This document shows positions 1-10,554 of a stretch of DNA of 64,000 nt, one piece after another. The stretch is from Chelydra serpentina (Eukaryota > Chordata > Testudines > Chelydridae), in assembly GCA_037349315.1 (NCBI GenBank), contig JBAIAC010000001.1, positions 9,314,501 to 9,378,500 of the forward strand, written 5' to 3'. Positions within the stretch are counted from its first letter, which is position 1; each line of letters opens with the position of its first letter. Both the position numbers and the translations under genes were made by a program. The notes under the pieces were generated by a model. It searched no databases, had not been told where the DNA came from, and saw only the letters and a list, made by a program, of their open reading frames with translations.

Positions 1-658
1 TCAGACTGAATGCCAGCATTCTTTTGCAGCCCACCTCCATTCTCTAACCACAGGAGCAAGCATCTGAAGCTATGAAGCACAATGTAATGCCAGCCTGATG
101 AATTTCAAGGGAACAGATATGTTAATACAAACCGCCACTGATTTGGAGTGACAGTCACAGATCACAAGATTTGGATAAGTCTCCTCTTTCAGGCACAAGT
201 CTGAACACTAAGGGCTCAGTTCCTACGCAGGAGGCTCCAGTGCAGACTCCCTAAATAACACCCCAAATGACATGAAGAAACAGCCGTTGAGAGTGAACAG
301 GGCACAGATATAGCATCTTTGCCTGTGCTGAAAGCCACTCCCTGTAGAGGACATGTTCTTCTGCCCTAGTGTGAGGCAGGGGCAACTCCAGACATTTTCC
401 CCATCGTACGCACCCATAATCTCTGTAGAGCCATGCCTGCTGCAGCTGCCGGCCCACTGAGTCCATGCCAATTTCAGCCCTCACATTCCAGCACAGCCCA
501 CCAGGTGTGGCATCACTCCCCATCCCTGAGAGGGGACATGAGCTGCAAGAAGCAGGACAATGCTAGGCAGGCTCCCGGGCAGGAACTCTGCTGCAGCAGG
601 CAGCCCCATGGCAATAACAAGGAGGAGCAGTACTGGCCACTCCACTGCCCATACAAGT
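1..658. other. Intronic sequence, no feature recognised
   Basis: Presumed PRKCE intron downstream of the exon. Open frames around 430-800 are short and lack start context or family similarity. I see nothing else here. Confidence 0.4.
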
Positions 659-866
659 TTGGCCCCAATAGCCCTCCATCTTGACGGCGAGGCCAAAACT
701 GAGTAAGTGGCATTGCAGTCCAGAGCATGGAGGTCACAACCCCACTCAGGTTTGGCCTCACATTCCCTCTGTCTTGATAGGAGGTGGGAAGGCCCAGCAG
801 GGCCCAAACTGAGTTTGTGGCATTTCAGCCTGGTGCTCAGGGGTCACAGCGCTGTTGAGGTTAGGC
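659..866. repeat. Diverged tandem duplication, unit about 90-115 bp
   Basis: Two adjacent units begin with TTTGGCC (659 and 751). Both then carry CTTGA, a variant of CCAAACTGAGT, GTGGCATT, and a GGTCACA...GAGG/CAGG end. The second unit is longer because of an inserted GGAGGTGGGAAGGCC-like stretch. The source repeat was not recognised. Confidence 0.5.
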
Positions 867-2294
867 TCTGAGATCCCTGTGCACCAGTGACATGGGCTAG
901 TTGCTGGGTACATAACCAGGCAGGCTTTATTCTGTGGATGCCACTGAACTTACAGAGGAGGAATAAGCTCTGAGAGTATCTGACATATTGGGTTTGCAAG
1001 CAGAAAATGTGTCTGGTGTCAAAACAAGTGCTCTTTTGCTCTGACCATCCTTTATTTGCATCTTTATAGACTCCTGGGCTGGAGCTTCCATTAGAGAGTG
1101 AGATCAAGTGGTCAGGTAATAAACCTTCATTTGTAGAAATACTGCCAGGACCTCCCATTACTGAATTTGAACACTGAAATTAAATGGCTTTCGTGACTAC
1201 ATGGTTTGTGTTCTTGAACCAAAGCAGCTTTTGCTCATACTCACCACCTACAATGTGAGCTGTGATATTTTATCGGAATTTAAACTGCCTACTCCGAAAT
1301 GAAATCTTAATCTTGTGTGTGATTGTGTGAAAAGGCAATTACCTAATATGAACTCAGGCATCTGACGATGATAATTAATCATCACAACTTACTGTGCATA
1401 ATGCAAAGAAATGTGGTTCTGGATAGTTCTTATTTAGAATGCTATTATAAGCCATTCATAATGATACAGTAAGAAAAATAACTAAGTGCTCTCTCCATGT
1501 CTGTTCTCTGAATCATTCTATAGTTACTGGGCCACATGCCAAAATGGTGGTGTAAAAGTCACATCGTGGTGCAAGCCACCATAAGTATCTGTACATTGGT
1601 GCAACTTAAATGGCAAGGAGGTAGAAGAGGAAAGCTGTAGCAAATAAAAAGCAAAAACTAATTAATAAATAGGTGAGTCTTCCCTTTAAAGTTACATAAA
1701 ATCTACTTTGTTGAAGAGGGATTTAACCATTGTTTGGCCAAAGTACATCTCTTATCCCATTCTATGACCATTTGTTATGATAGTTTATAAACTGACTCGC
1801 CCATCTCATCTCACTGTGTTACCATCAATTCTTGGATAAAAGTTTTAAACTTTTGTTGCATCTCTGAAATTGGTTCAAGAGAGTCAGGGAGACGATATAA
1901 AAAACTCAGCCACAAGTTTTATAAGTACAAGGGGTAGATCAAAAACACCGCTGTAATACCTCAATAAAATAGTCAATGGATGTACTTCACTCTAGAAATA
2001 AGCTCTACACTGCAGCCACACCAAGTTAATATGAAAAATCAATATGACTTTGGACAACAGCCAGCCTCAAAGAAATAAAAGAATAAGGTAACTTATCTCA
2101 AAAGATTCTTCCCTTCAACAGAATAGAAAGAATGAATGGAAATACCCTTCTCTGCTAGCCACTGACCCCATTAATGATGAACATTAGCAGGAGTTAAAGG
2201 TTGTAACATAAGCTATTCTGGCCCAAAGTCATCTGTACTGCATGCACATGTGCATACACAACAGTTAACATGAACATTCTTCTTGTAAGACATT
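867..2294. other. Intronic sequence, no feature recognised
   Basis: AT-rich, non-coding in appearance. No TE family, RNA gene or conserved exon recognised. Confidence 0.4.
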
Positions 2295-2302
2295 GGGACG
2301 AT

Positions 2303-2558
2303 CAGTGGCGTAGCCAGGTTTAGAGCACGGGGGAGCGGAGCTAAAAGAAGGTGCCGGGAGCAAAAAGCATCGGGAGCAAAAAAAGGCGCCGGGAGCAAAA
2401 AAAAATGTTCCGCTCTGGCTGCAGCATAGGAGCAAAAGGCATCGCGAGCAAAAAAAGGCGCCGGGAGCAAAAAAAAATGCTTCACTCTGGCTGCAGCGTA
2501 GGAGCAAAAGAGCACAAAAAAGGCGCCACTTCTGCTCCCCCCCCCGGCTACGCTACTG
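2303..2558. mobile_element. Short non-autonomous hAT-type element with an internal 72-bp tandem repeat
   Basis: The left end reads CAGTGGCGTAGCCAGG and the right end CGGCTACGCTACTG, which are inverted repeats. Flanks are GGGACGAT (2295-2302) and GGGACAAT (2559-2566), an 8-bp target duplication with one mismatch; 8 bp is typical of hAT. The interior holds two head-to-tail 72-bp units (2368-2439 and 2440-2511) rich in GAGCAAAAAAAGGCGCC. The open frames over it (for example 2351-2704) are products of the repeat, not genes. A relative with the same right end lies at 33866-34163. Confidence 0.85.
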
Positions 2559-4014
2559 GGGACAATATACCAGGAAGCCGTGTTAGAAGTAGGTGCAATA
2601 CAATGAAAGAATATGGGAAGAGTATTAGGAAACTTCTTCCTGGTGACTTCTTGCTGGTGACTCATTACAAATATAGGTCTGTTGTAAGTCTTTTCTTTCA
2701 ATGAGTTTATTTTTTTCATATTTATTCCTTTACTGGATATTCAATTAATAAAGGAGACACTAATGTGCCATACAGCACTGAAATAAAGAATCCTGGAGCA
2801 GTAACAATGACAACACATTTTGAACTGGATCTCATAAAGGTGGGTAATCCAAAATGTTTATACCTTCATAAATACCTTACTTTTCAGCACTGAATATTTT
2901 GTTCATATGCAGCCCAATCCAGCACTTACTTAAATCAATGGAAAGACGTCCACTGACTTCAGCGGAAGTTGTATCAGGCCCATAGTAACTTCATATCCCT
3001 CTTTGACCACTTTTGCTTGGCTTGTTTTTTGTCCATGCATCTTTCATGATAAGCTACATAGTACTGCAGCTTATGACTTGACACTTCAATATGTACAAAT
3101 ATTTCTCTGCTTTAGGAAGTTTCCACTACCACCATTGTATTAATTCATCAGATTCTCAGGGATTTCAATCTCTTCAGCCAGGGATAACCCTATTATAAGG
3201 TGGACGCACAACCAGTTGGAAAACTGTACTCAGAATAATTATCAGTGTTTCACAGTCAAGCTGGAAGGACATATTGAGTGGGGTTCTGCAGGGCTCTCTC
3301 CTGGATCTGGTTCTAGTCAATATCTTAAGAAATTATTTGGATAATGCCATAGAGAGTACACTTCCAAAGTCTGTGGATGATACCAAGTAAGGAGGGGTTG
3401 CAAGAGCATTGGGGGGCAGGATTAGAATTCAAAATGATCTGAACAAACTGAAGAAATGATCTTAAATAACTAGGACGAAATTCAATAAGGTCAAATACAA
3501 AATACTACACTTAGGAGGAATAATCTATTAAACAAATACCAAATAGGAAATGACTGCCTACGAAGGAGTACTGCAGAAAAAGGATCTGGGGGTTATTAGT
3601 GGATCACAACCTAACTATAAGTCAGCCATGTAATACTGTTAAAACAAAAGCAAACAGCATTCTGGCATATATTAGCAGGATTGCTGTACACAAGAAGTAA
3701 TTCTTCTCTCTACTCAACACTGATAAGGTCTCAATTGGAGTACTTAGGGAAAGACATGGACAAGTTGGAGGAAGTCCATAAGAGAACAACAAAATTATTA
3801 AAGTTCTGGAAAACACGAACTAGAAGAAAATACTGAAAAATTTAGGTCTGGTCAGGCTGGAGAACAGAATACTGAAGGGGGACATGATAACAGGTTTTCA
3901 AGTACACAAAAGATTGTTACAAAGAGCCGGATGATGAAATGTTCTCATATCCACTGAGGACAGGACAAAAAGTAATGGGCTTACATTACAGCAAGGGTGG
4001 TTTAGGTTGGACAT

Positions 4015-4162
4015 GTATTTCTTACGTCATTCGATCCTAAACCAAACTTCGCTCCCCTTGATAATCTGTACCTTATTCCCTGATAACCAGAAACTTCTAC
4101 GTTTAAACTCTGTACCGTTGTTTTTATTTTTAACATTATCTTAATAAAATTCTTAAATCTGT
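4015..4162 (+). mobile_element. Unidentified ~148-bp insertion in CR1, with AATAAA near its end
   Basis: The CR1 text TTGGACAT (to 4014) should run directly into AAAAACTTCCTAACTGTC (from about 4163). The 148 bp between them is foreign and is not a duplication of nearby sequence. It ends with a T-rich stretch and AATAAA at 4143-4148, which suggests the 3' end of a polymerase II retroelement or an LTR piece. The family was not recognised and no clear target duplication is visible. Confidence 0.55.
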
Positions 4163-4288
4163 AAAAAACTTCCTAACTGTCAGGGTGGTTAAGCACTGGA
4201 GTAAATTGCCTAGGGAGGTTGTGGAATCTCCATCATTGGAGATTTTTAAGAGCAGGTTGGACAAACAAGTGTCAGGGATGGTCTAGAT

Positions 4289-4985
4289 CAGAGGTGAGCA
4301 AACTTTTTAGCCCAAGGGCCACATTGCAGTTGCGAAGGGCCGGGTAGGGAAGGCTGTGCCTCCCCAAACAGCCTGGCCCCCGCCCCTATCCGCCCCCTCC
4401 CACTTCTCACCCCCTGACTGCCCCCCTCAGAATCCCTGACCCATCCAACTCGCCCCCCCCCCCCCGCTCCTTGTCCCCTGACCATGCCCTCTCGGGACCC
4501 CTCACCCCTAACCGCCCCCCCCGGGACCCCACCCCCTATCCAACCCCCCCTGCTCCCTGTCCCCTGACTGCCCCGACCCCTATCCACACCCCTGCCCCCT
4601 GACAGGCCCCCCTGGACTCCCACGCCTATCCAACTGTCCCCCTGTCCTCCATCCCCTGACCGACCCCCGCCCCAGAACCTCCGCCCCATTCAACCGCTCC
4701 CTGTCCCCTGACTGCCCCTGGAACCTCCTGCCCCTGATCCAACCCCCCCGCTCCCCACCACCTTACCATGCCACTCAGAGCAGCAGGAGCTCGCAGCCCT
4801 GCCGCCCGGCCGGAGCCAGCCTCGCCGTCGCAGAGTGCTGGCGGCGCGGTGAGGTGAGGCTGCGGAGGAGGGGGGACAGCAGCGGAGGGGCCGGGGGCTA
4901 GCCTCCTGGGCCGGGAGCTCAAGGGCCAGGCAGGACAGTCCCGCGGGCCGGATGTGGCCCACGGGCCGTAGTTTGCCCACCTCTG
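4289..4985. mobile_element. Non-autonomous hAT element, 697 bp, perfect 8-bp target duplication
   Basis: Ends are CAGAGGTGAGCAAACT and AGTTTGCCCACCTCTG, a near-perfect terminal inverted repeat. It is flanked by exact GTCTAGAT copies (4281-4288 and 4986-4993). The interior is very GC- and C-rich (CCCCTGACTGCCCCC-like runs). Long open frames across it arise from lack of stops in GC-rich sequence. It sits inside the CR1 tail, whose GGTCTAGATAATACTTAG text supplied the target. Confidence 0.93.
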
Positions 4986-5073
4986 GTCTAGATAATACTT
5001 AGTCCTCTCTCAGTGAAGGGGTCTGGACTAGGTGACCTACTGAGGTCCCTTCCAGTCCTACATTTCTATGATT

Positions 5074-8000
5074 TTGACTTTGAACATGTCAAGTTCCCTT
5101 GATTTCATGGAAAAATGGAAAACCAACACAAGGTGAGCACCTGAGAGGGCAGATTTTGCGCCTCTGATGTAACAAACTGTCTGGCAAGTTCTATGAAAAT
5201 ATGTATTACGTGGTTTGAAGTTTCTCTCCAAGGGAATGAAATTTAATTCCAAGCCTGTAAGGCCCATTCCCCAATCACATGAGCAGTCCCATTGAGGTCA
5301 GTGAGTAAAGGCTATTCCCACAAGTTAAGAGTTGCAAGACTCATGCCTGTACCTTTATCTATGCCATAATACGTACTATTACATAATTCGTCCTTCTGCC
5401 TTACAGAGTACTTTTCTCTCTTTCAGGAACTTCACTTTATTGCTCACAGAGACAGACAGAGCAGCCAATTAGTGCTTAGATCCGGGGGGGAGGGGAAGTA
5501 TCGTGCCACATAGAAAGAAGCTGGACATTTTTTATTACCTGCAATGGGCCTTTCCCCTTACATTTTAAAAGTGGTACAGAGGACTTCTATCAGATGACTT
5601 CCAATAACAGCAAATGCTTTCCTAAAACCCTGTGTAATTCTTTGCAAATGTAGGGGTTAGTGTATCAGGTCAGAACTGCTGCCAATGATCTCTTGTTCTA
5701 CTTGGCAATGCTTTCAAGACAAAGCTGTTCTTTTATGCTGTAACCTGAGAATGTGCCTTACCACTCAAAAACATAATGAATTTACAATTAGAACTGAGGC
5801 CCTTAATCTTGTGCATGTATCTTCTCTATGATCCCTAGAGCAAATGAGGTAAGAGAGAAGAAGTAGAAAAGACATAGGGACAGAGGAAAATCCCTAGAAA
5901 GCACTTTTAATATCAAATACAAGCAACTTCAAAGCAGGTTCTTTGAAGGCTGTAAGGTTTGCTCATCATAACCAGTCCTACTAATGCTTTTCTAACTCCA
6001 GTGTGTTAGCACTGCCATTGCAGCTCCTGCATCAAATTCAGAGTGGGTGCAAGCAAGGTGCAACTCTGCTTACACCTGCCCTGAAACAGGTGCTTGTTGT
6101 TCAGAGCTCCAAGATAAGACAATCTGAACTCCAATTGGCATGCAAAAGCGTTTTTAAAATTGTGATTTGACTCATATGCGTCACTAAAGTTTATATGGAA
6201 AAGTCTATGGTAGGGAACCCTTTCTGGCACTGCCGTAATCTACAAAGAGGGCTTTGTCATCTTTAGTTTAAATTCAGTTTTGCAGGCCAGGTGATAAAAG
6301 AGATTCAGCCTCTCTGTTTCTTTTGTATGTTTTATACACTGAATCTGAGAAGGGTGTAAACACATACTTGGAACCCAATCTCGCAAAGGCTTACGCCCAT
6401 GCACACTGTGAGTAGTCCTGTCCTGTTGTCTTTAATGGGACTACTCATGGTGCGTTTAAGCACATGCATAAATCTTTGCAGTTTCAGGACCCATCACTGC
6501 AAAATGTAATATCTTCATACACTGATACCTGTGTTATGAATAGCCCACATGTATTAGTAACTGTGGAAAAGGACTTGATGTTCCATGCCATGAGCCAAAA
6601 TGACATCTAAAATAACTTGTCACCCTCCAAATTTGTGTATGCACTAAATATGGTATAAAACACAACCACTTGCATATGCAAGTAGCATTTAGGTGCCCAG
6701 CTATGCATTTTGCAGATGTAACTGCAGGACTGGTTTTGAAAGCACAACGAGGACATCATGTACCAATGTTACTGCTAGACAGACACAAGCCTTTGAAAAT
6801 ATGGACCTTTGTGCCACAATGTAGTGTCCACTCAGCATTTTATCCTAAACTCTTCTGTCCAGATTGCTCCCACTGCACAGTTTGAAACAATTCATTTCAT
6901 CAAGGGCAGAGGTTGTTCTCCGCCTCTCCTCCTCCCCCTGCCTGTTCCAGTGCAGAATGGACACATGGTTCAGATGCCACAACCTGAAAGTCTCAGGAGC
7001 AGCATTGTCAACCTCAAATGTTCAGAACTTATGAGCAGGGCCTAGACAACATGATTACCTTAAAAATCATAAGATTGTAAACAAATATCTAGAAATTTGT
7101 GAATCTTTGTATTTACCTCCTGGTTTCTGAGGCTTTAAGGCTCATAATTTCAAGCTTTTTTCTGCAACTAAAGATTTTTTTTTTTAAATGAAAGCAGAGA
7201 TTCTCAGACAATAACCCAGGCAAAACAACTGCAGCTTACTCCTGTTTCCCATTTCTCCTCCTGCCAGGGCCTACATGAACTTGCCTTGAGTAATCTGAAC
7301 CAACAGACACTGTTTAGACAGGCAACATTACACAAAAGAACACAGCTTAAAATGACTCACCAAAAAAGACCCCATGCCAGCAAATACACTTCAGCAGCTA
7401 AAATCTTGATAAAGAGCATGTTTGAGAAGATACACAGAAGAGCTTTGGGACTGTTATAAATTAGTTTCATACCATATATGACCTGCTCCTGCTCCCATTG
7501 AAGCCACTGGCAGTATCCCTAGTAAAAACAGTTGCTGAGGAGTACCTTTAATTGCCACGGAAAACCAAACTTCCTGATTTCTAGGGTTTCCACAAGCCAA
7601 TGTGCAAGTTGCTGTGTTACCAAATACAAACCATTACTCTTCTATTATGAAAATATTTTGCTTATGTACTTTGCTTGGAAAGGGAATACTTTAGTGGGGA
7701 AAATACTAATAATTTAGTATGATGAAACACTTGATGTGTATAACATCTATTTCTACAAATTTTACAGATAGTGTCAGGTTTATAGCACATTTTCCCCCAA
7801 AAAACTAGACAAATAAGTACTTGGAAATAAATTCCAGGTATATTAAACATCTCTAAGCTTACTATCTTATTTATTTTTATTGTTCTCTGTCTATAATTCC
7901 AGGGCCAACATGGACTGCTATTCCTTAGAGGTACAACAACATATATTTCATTAAGAGAACATTTTCTTTTTAACATGAGCTTGCACAAATTAGTTAAGCA

Positions 8001-8094
8001 ATACTGCAGTACACTGTTTTCCCAACAACATTTGCATGATAGATCTATTTAAAAAACACCATGCATGGGAGGAACCAGATAAAATATTGAAAGG
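5074..8094. other. Intronic sequence downstream of the PRKCE exon
   Basis: AT-rich unique-looking sequence with only short chance open frames. Includes a T run at 7169-7180. No exon, RNA gene or TE was recognised; very old repeats may be present. Confidence 0.4.
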
Positions 8095-8100
8095 GCTTAC

Positions 8101-8164
8101 CTTCACCTGATGATCCTGAAAGATCTATGATGACATATACTCTTCCTTCTGGCTCCAAGTCAAT
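8101..8164 (-). CDS. PRKCE: PRKCE exon (protein kinase C epsilon, end of C2-like domain)
   Basis: Read on the minus strand, this 64-nt exon encodes 21 codons beginning IDLEPEGRVYVII and continuing DLSGSSGE, plus one base of a split codon. This matches the end of the N-terminal C2-like domain of PKC epsilon, about residues 117-137 of the mammalian protein (numbering from memory). It is preceded by a pyrimidine-rich tract and CAATTACAG (AG at 8165-8166) and followed by the donor GTAAGC at 8100-8095. Intron phases are 0 upstream and 1 downstream. PKC epsilon is a calcium-independent, diacylglycerol-activated Ser/Thr kinase; its C2 region binds lipid and anchoring proteins. PKC eta is the closest alternative, but the DLSGSSGE end fits epsilon better. 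No other PRKCE exon was found, in keeping with the very long early introns of this gene. The exon is too short to show in an ORF scan. Confidence 0.9.
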
Positions 8165-8239
8165 CTGTAATTGAGAAGAGAATGAAACACTTAGACTGGT
8201 GCTCCCTTAATGAGCTTCTGTGTGCACCATTAAGAGAAG

Positions 8240-8885
8240 CAGGGCTGGCTTTAGGATTTTTGCTGCCCCAAGCAAAAAATTTTTGTCTTACCTCCCCACC
8301 CCCGGCCCCGCCTCCTTCCCTGCCCCTTCCCAACCCCTTCCCCAAATTCCCAGCCCCGCCTCCTCCCCCGCACGTGCTGCATTTCCCCCACCCCATTGCT
8401 TCCTGTGGCCCCACCGCAACCCCCGCCCTAGCTCACCTCCGCTCCGCCTGCTCCCATGAACATGCCACTGCTCCACTTCTCCCCACTCCCTCACCTGAGA
8501 GGGAGGGAGTAGAAGCGAAGTGGTGGAGCCTTCAGGGGAGCAGGCGGAGCGGAGGTGAGCTAGGGCGAGGGGGGCGAGGGTAGAGGGGGTAGAGGAACAG
8601 GAACCGCTCCCCACCTCAGCTCACCTCCGCTCTGCCACCGCCGCCACTTGGCTTCTCCCCCTCCCTCCCAGGCTTTCACGCGCAGCAAGCCTGGGAGGGA
8701 GGGCGACTCCTTCACAGGCTTGCCGCGCGTGAAAACCTGGGAGGGAGGGGGAGAAGCTGAGCAGCGGCGGCACAGAGCGGAGATGAGCTGGGGCAGCGGG
8801 GGCACATTTCTAGGGGTGGCATGGCTGGCGCCAGAATGCTGCCCCAAGCACCTGCTTGTTTTGCTGGTGTCTAGAGCCAGCCCTG
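8240..8885. mobile_element. Non-autonomous hAT element, 646 bp, next to the PRKCE splice acceptor
   Basis: Ends are CAGGGCTGGCTTTAGG and the complementary CTAGAGCCAGCCCTG. Flanks AAGAGAAG (8232-8239) and AATAGAAG (8886-8893) form an 8-bp duplication with one mismatch. The interior is GC-rich and contains inverted copies of GCTCACCTCCGCTCCGCC and of CCTGGGAGGGAGG-type segments. It is the same family as the elements at 13842-14478 and 39879-40440. It lies in the intron 5' of the exon, 75 bp from the acceptor. Confidence 0.9.
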
Positions 8886-8929
8886 AATAGAAGGTTTCCA
8901 CTGACTCTTAAACCCGAAGGGAGAATTCC

Positions 8930-9310
8930 CCAAACTGTGGGGGGCACAGCGTTTGGGGGAGCATGGTGTGGCCCAGGCCAGCCCCCATGCATGGCAGGGA
9001 GGGAGCACCACACAGTCCTGCTCTGCTCCTGCCCCACCCCCAGCTGTGGCCTTCGCTCCTGGCCCCGTGCCTGGCCCCAGCCCCAGCCTCAGCCCCTGGC
9101 TGCAGCTCCGTTCCTAGTCCTGGCCCCACTCCTAGCCATACCCCCTCCCCCAGCTGTGGCCCCAGCCTCAGCCCCCTTACTCCTGTCCGCATCCTCTTCT
9201 CCCTGCGCCCCTGGAGCCATGGCTCTGCTCCTGGCCCCAGCTTGGGAGGTGGGGAGTGTGCAGGCAGGGGTAAGGGGATGCATGACCCTGAAAAGTTTGG
9301 CAATTGCTGC
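8930..9310. mobile_element. Degenerate GC-rich hAT-like element (boundaries approximate)
   Basis: The left part reads CCCCAAACTGTGGGGGGC and the right part AAAAGTTTGGCAATTGCTGCC, giving an imperfect inverted repeat (CCAAACT / AGTTTGG) around a C/G-rich core. No target duplication could be fixed. Open frames of up to 187 codons here (for example 8856-9419) have low-complexity Pro/Ala/Ser products and overlap in several frames, so they are not genes. Confidence 0.5.
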
Positions 9311-9868
9311 CCTAAGGCATGTCACTGTTCACAGAGCAATTATCATGCTCTCACTAAACCTGACCCTGCAAAGCGCTAAGCACCTTTATGAGATGCTAAG
9401 CAACCTCAACTCACACTGAAGTCAAGGGGCCTCCACACCCTGCAGGATCAGTCCTGCTGCGTTTTACAAATCCAATTAGCTACCTTAGCACAGTAATAAC
9501 CCTTCTCAACTCTCCCCCATGCATTTTAACTACTTCTCCCAAAGACTGAAAAATCATTTAAAAAGAAAGTGGTACCAAATAACTCTTGGCTGTAACTTAC
9601 ACTAAGTCCAGGTATGCAATGAGAAAAGTACACTTATAACCAATTCAGTTTCTGAACAAACACAGATGAATTCTGGTTGCAGAATATGGGGAATCAATGC
9701 ACACAACTTCATTACCGTTAACATTTGTCTGGAAGTTCATTGTTATGTCAGACTGAAAAATCAAAATGCTCCAATAAATAGGTACTGTATTCCATCAGGC
9801 TAGCTTTCCTTTATTATATTCACTGCCTTGCCTTCATTATATTCTGTCTTTATTATATTCAGCAGTAA

Positions 9869-10548
9869 TGCAAGGACCCTACAGGCCTGTACCCTGTAAG
9901 ACATTAGCTTCAGCCATTAGCATAAGGCTTGAGGCCCATGAACTTTGGATAAATGACCTAACGGTCACCCCTACATTTTGGGGAACTGGAAGTAGAGTGT
10001 GAGGGCAAATTTTGTTCATAACGATACCAGCCAACCCAGGAACATGAGCTAACATCTGTAGATATCTGACTACAAGAGTGCCATGGCAATGAAGTGATGT
10101 GCACGATAATAAGTTGAGATATTTAATATAGGAGTAGGGGACCCCAACATAAGTAGGGTGAGGAAATACAAATAAGGAAGAGGGGAGATCTCTCTACTGA
10201 ATATGCATTAGACACGGTCATGTCAGCGTAACTTATTATAAAAGCAGTATCCCAGCCTGTGTGTGGGAGGAGAGAGAGATGTAGCCCTTGGGAGGTGCCA
10301 GGATGATGGCCACAGGTGATGATGAGGAAGGTGATGGTGATGAGGAAGACAATGGCTTACATTCCAGGTTGTTCTGAAAGGGATGGTGTGAATATATGGA
10401 TGTTCAGTTGTACATTCTGTATCATCTCAATCTATCTTACCGAGTTAGCGTGTTAGAGACTTTACTAAATGTATTAATAAATTATAAATATAGAAGGATT
10501 CCTATAGTGTGAGTGTTGCAACTGTGCACATCGGGATTCCCAACAACA
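9869..10548 (+). mobile_element. Solo LTR of an endogenous retrovirus, 680 bp
   Basis: The element begins TGCAAGGACC and ends CCCAACAACA (TG...CA). It is flanked by exact CAGTAA copies at 9863-9868 and 10549-10554, a 6-bp target duplication. A TATA box (TATAAAAG, 10237-10244) and a poly(A) signal (AATAAA, 10476-10481) lie 240 bp apart in the order expected of U3-R-U5. No second LTR or internal gag/pol/env is present, so it is a solo LTR left by recombination. Strand follows the TATA/poly(A) order. Confidence 0.75.
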
Positions 10549-10554
10549 CAGTAA

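Larger units (their letters stand above)
3195..5073 (+). mobile_element. Old CR1 LINE fragment (ORF2 RT end plus 3' tail), interrupted twice
   Basis: Plus-strand remnants of the CR1 reverse transcriptase end follow the same order as the young copy at 35.4-39.7 kb. A degenerate GVLQGS-type stretch comes near 3280, a VDDTK-type stretch near 3370, then a lysine-rich end. The 3' tail has GGTCTGGACTAGGTGACCT and ends with CATTTCTATGATT near 5073. Many frameshifts and stops show age. It is split by a ~148-bp insertion (4015-4162) and a 697-bp hAT element (4289-4985), across which the CR1 text resumes in register. Confidence 0.85.

Noticed and set aside
4288..4980. Gly/Arg- and Pro-rich open frames
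   Set aside because: They lie wholly within a GC-rich hAT element with a perfect target duplication; low complexity, no start context.
8182..9419. Proline-rich open frames up to 187 codons
   Set aside because: GC-rich TE cores read in several frames; no domain.
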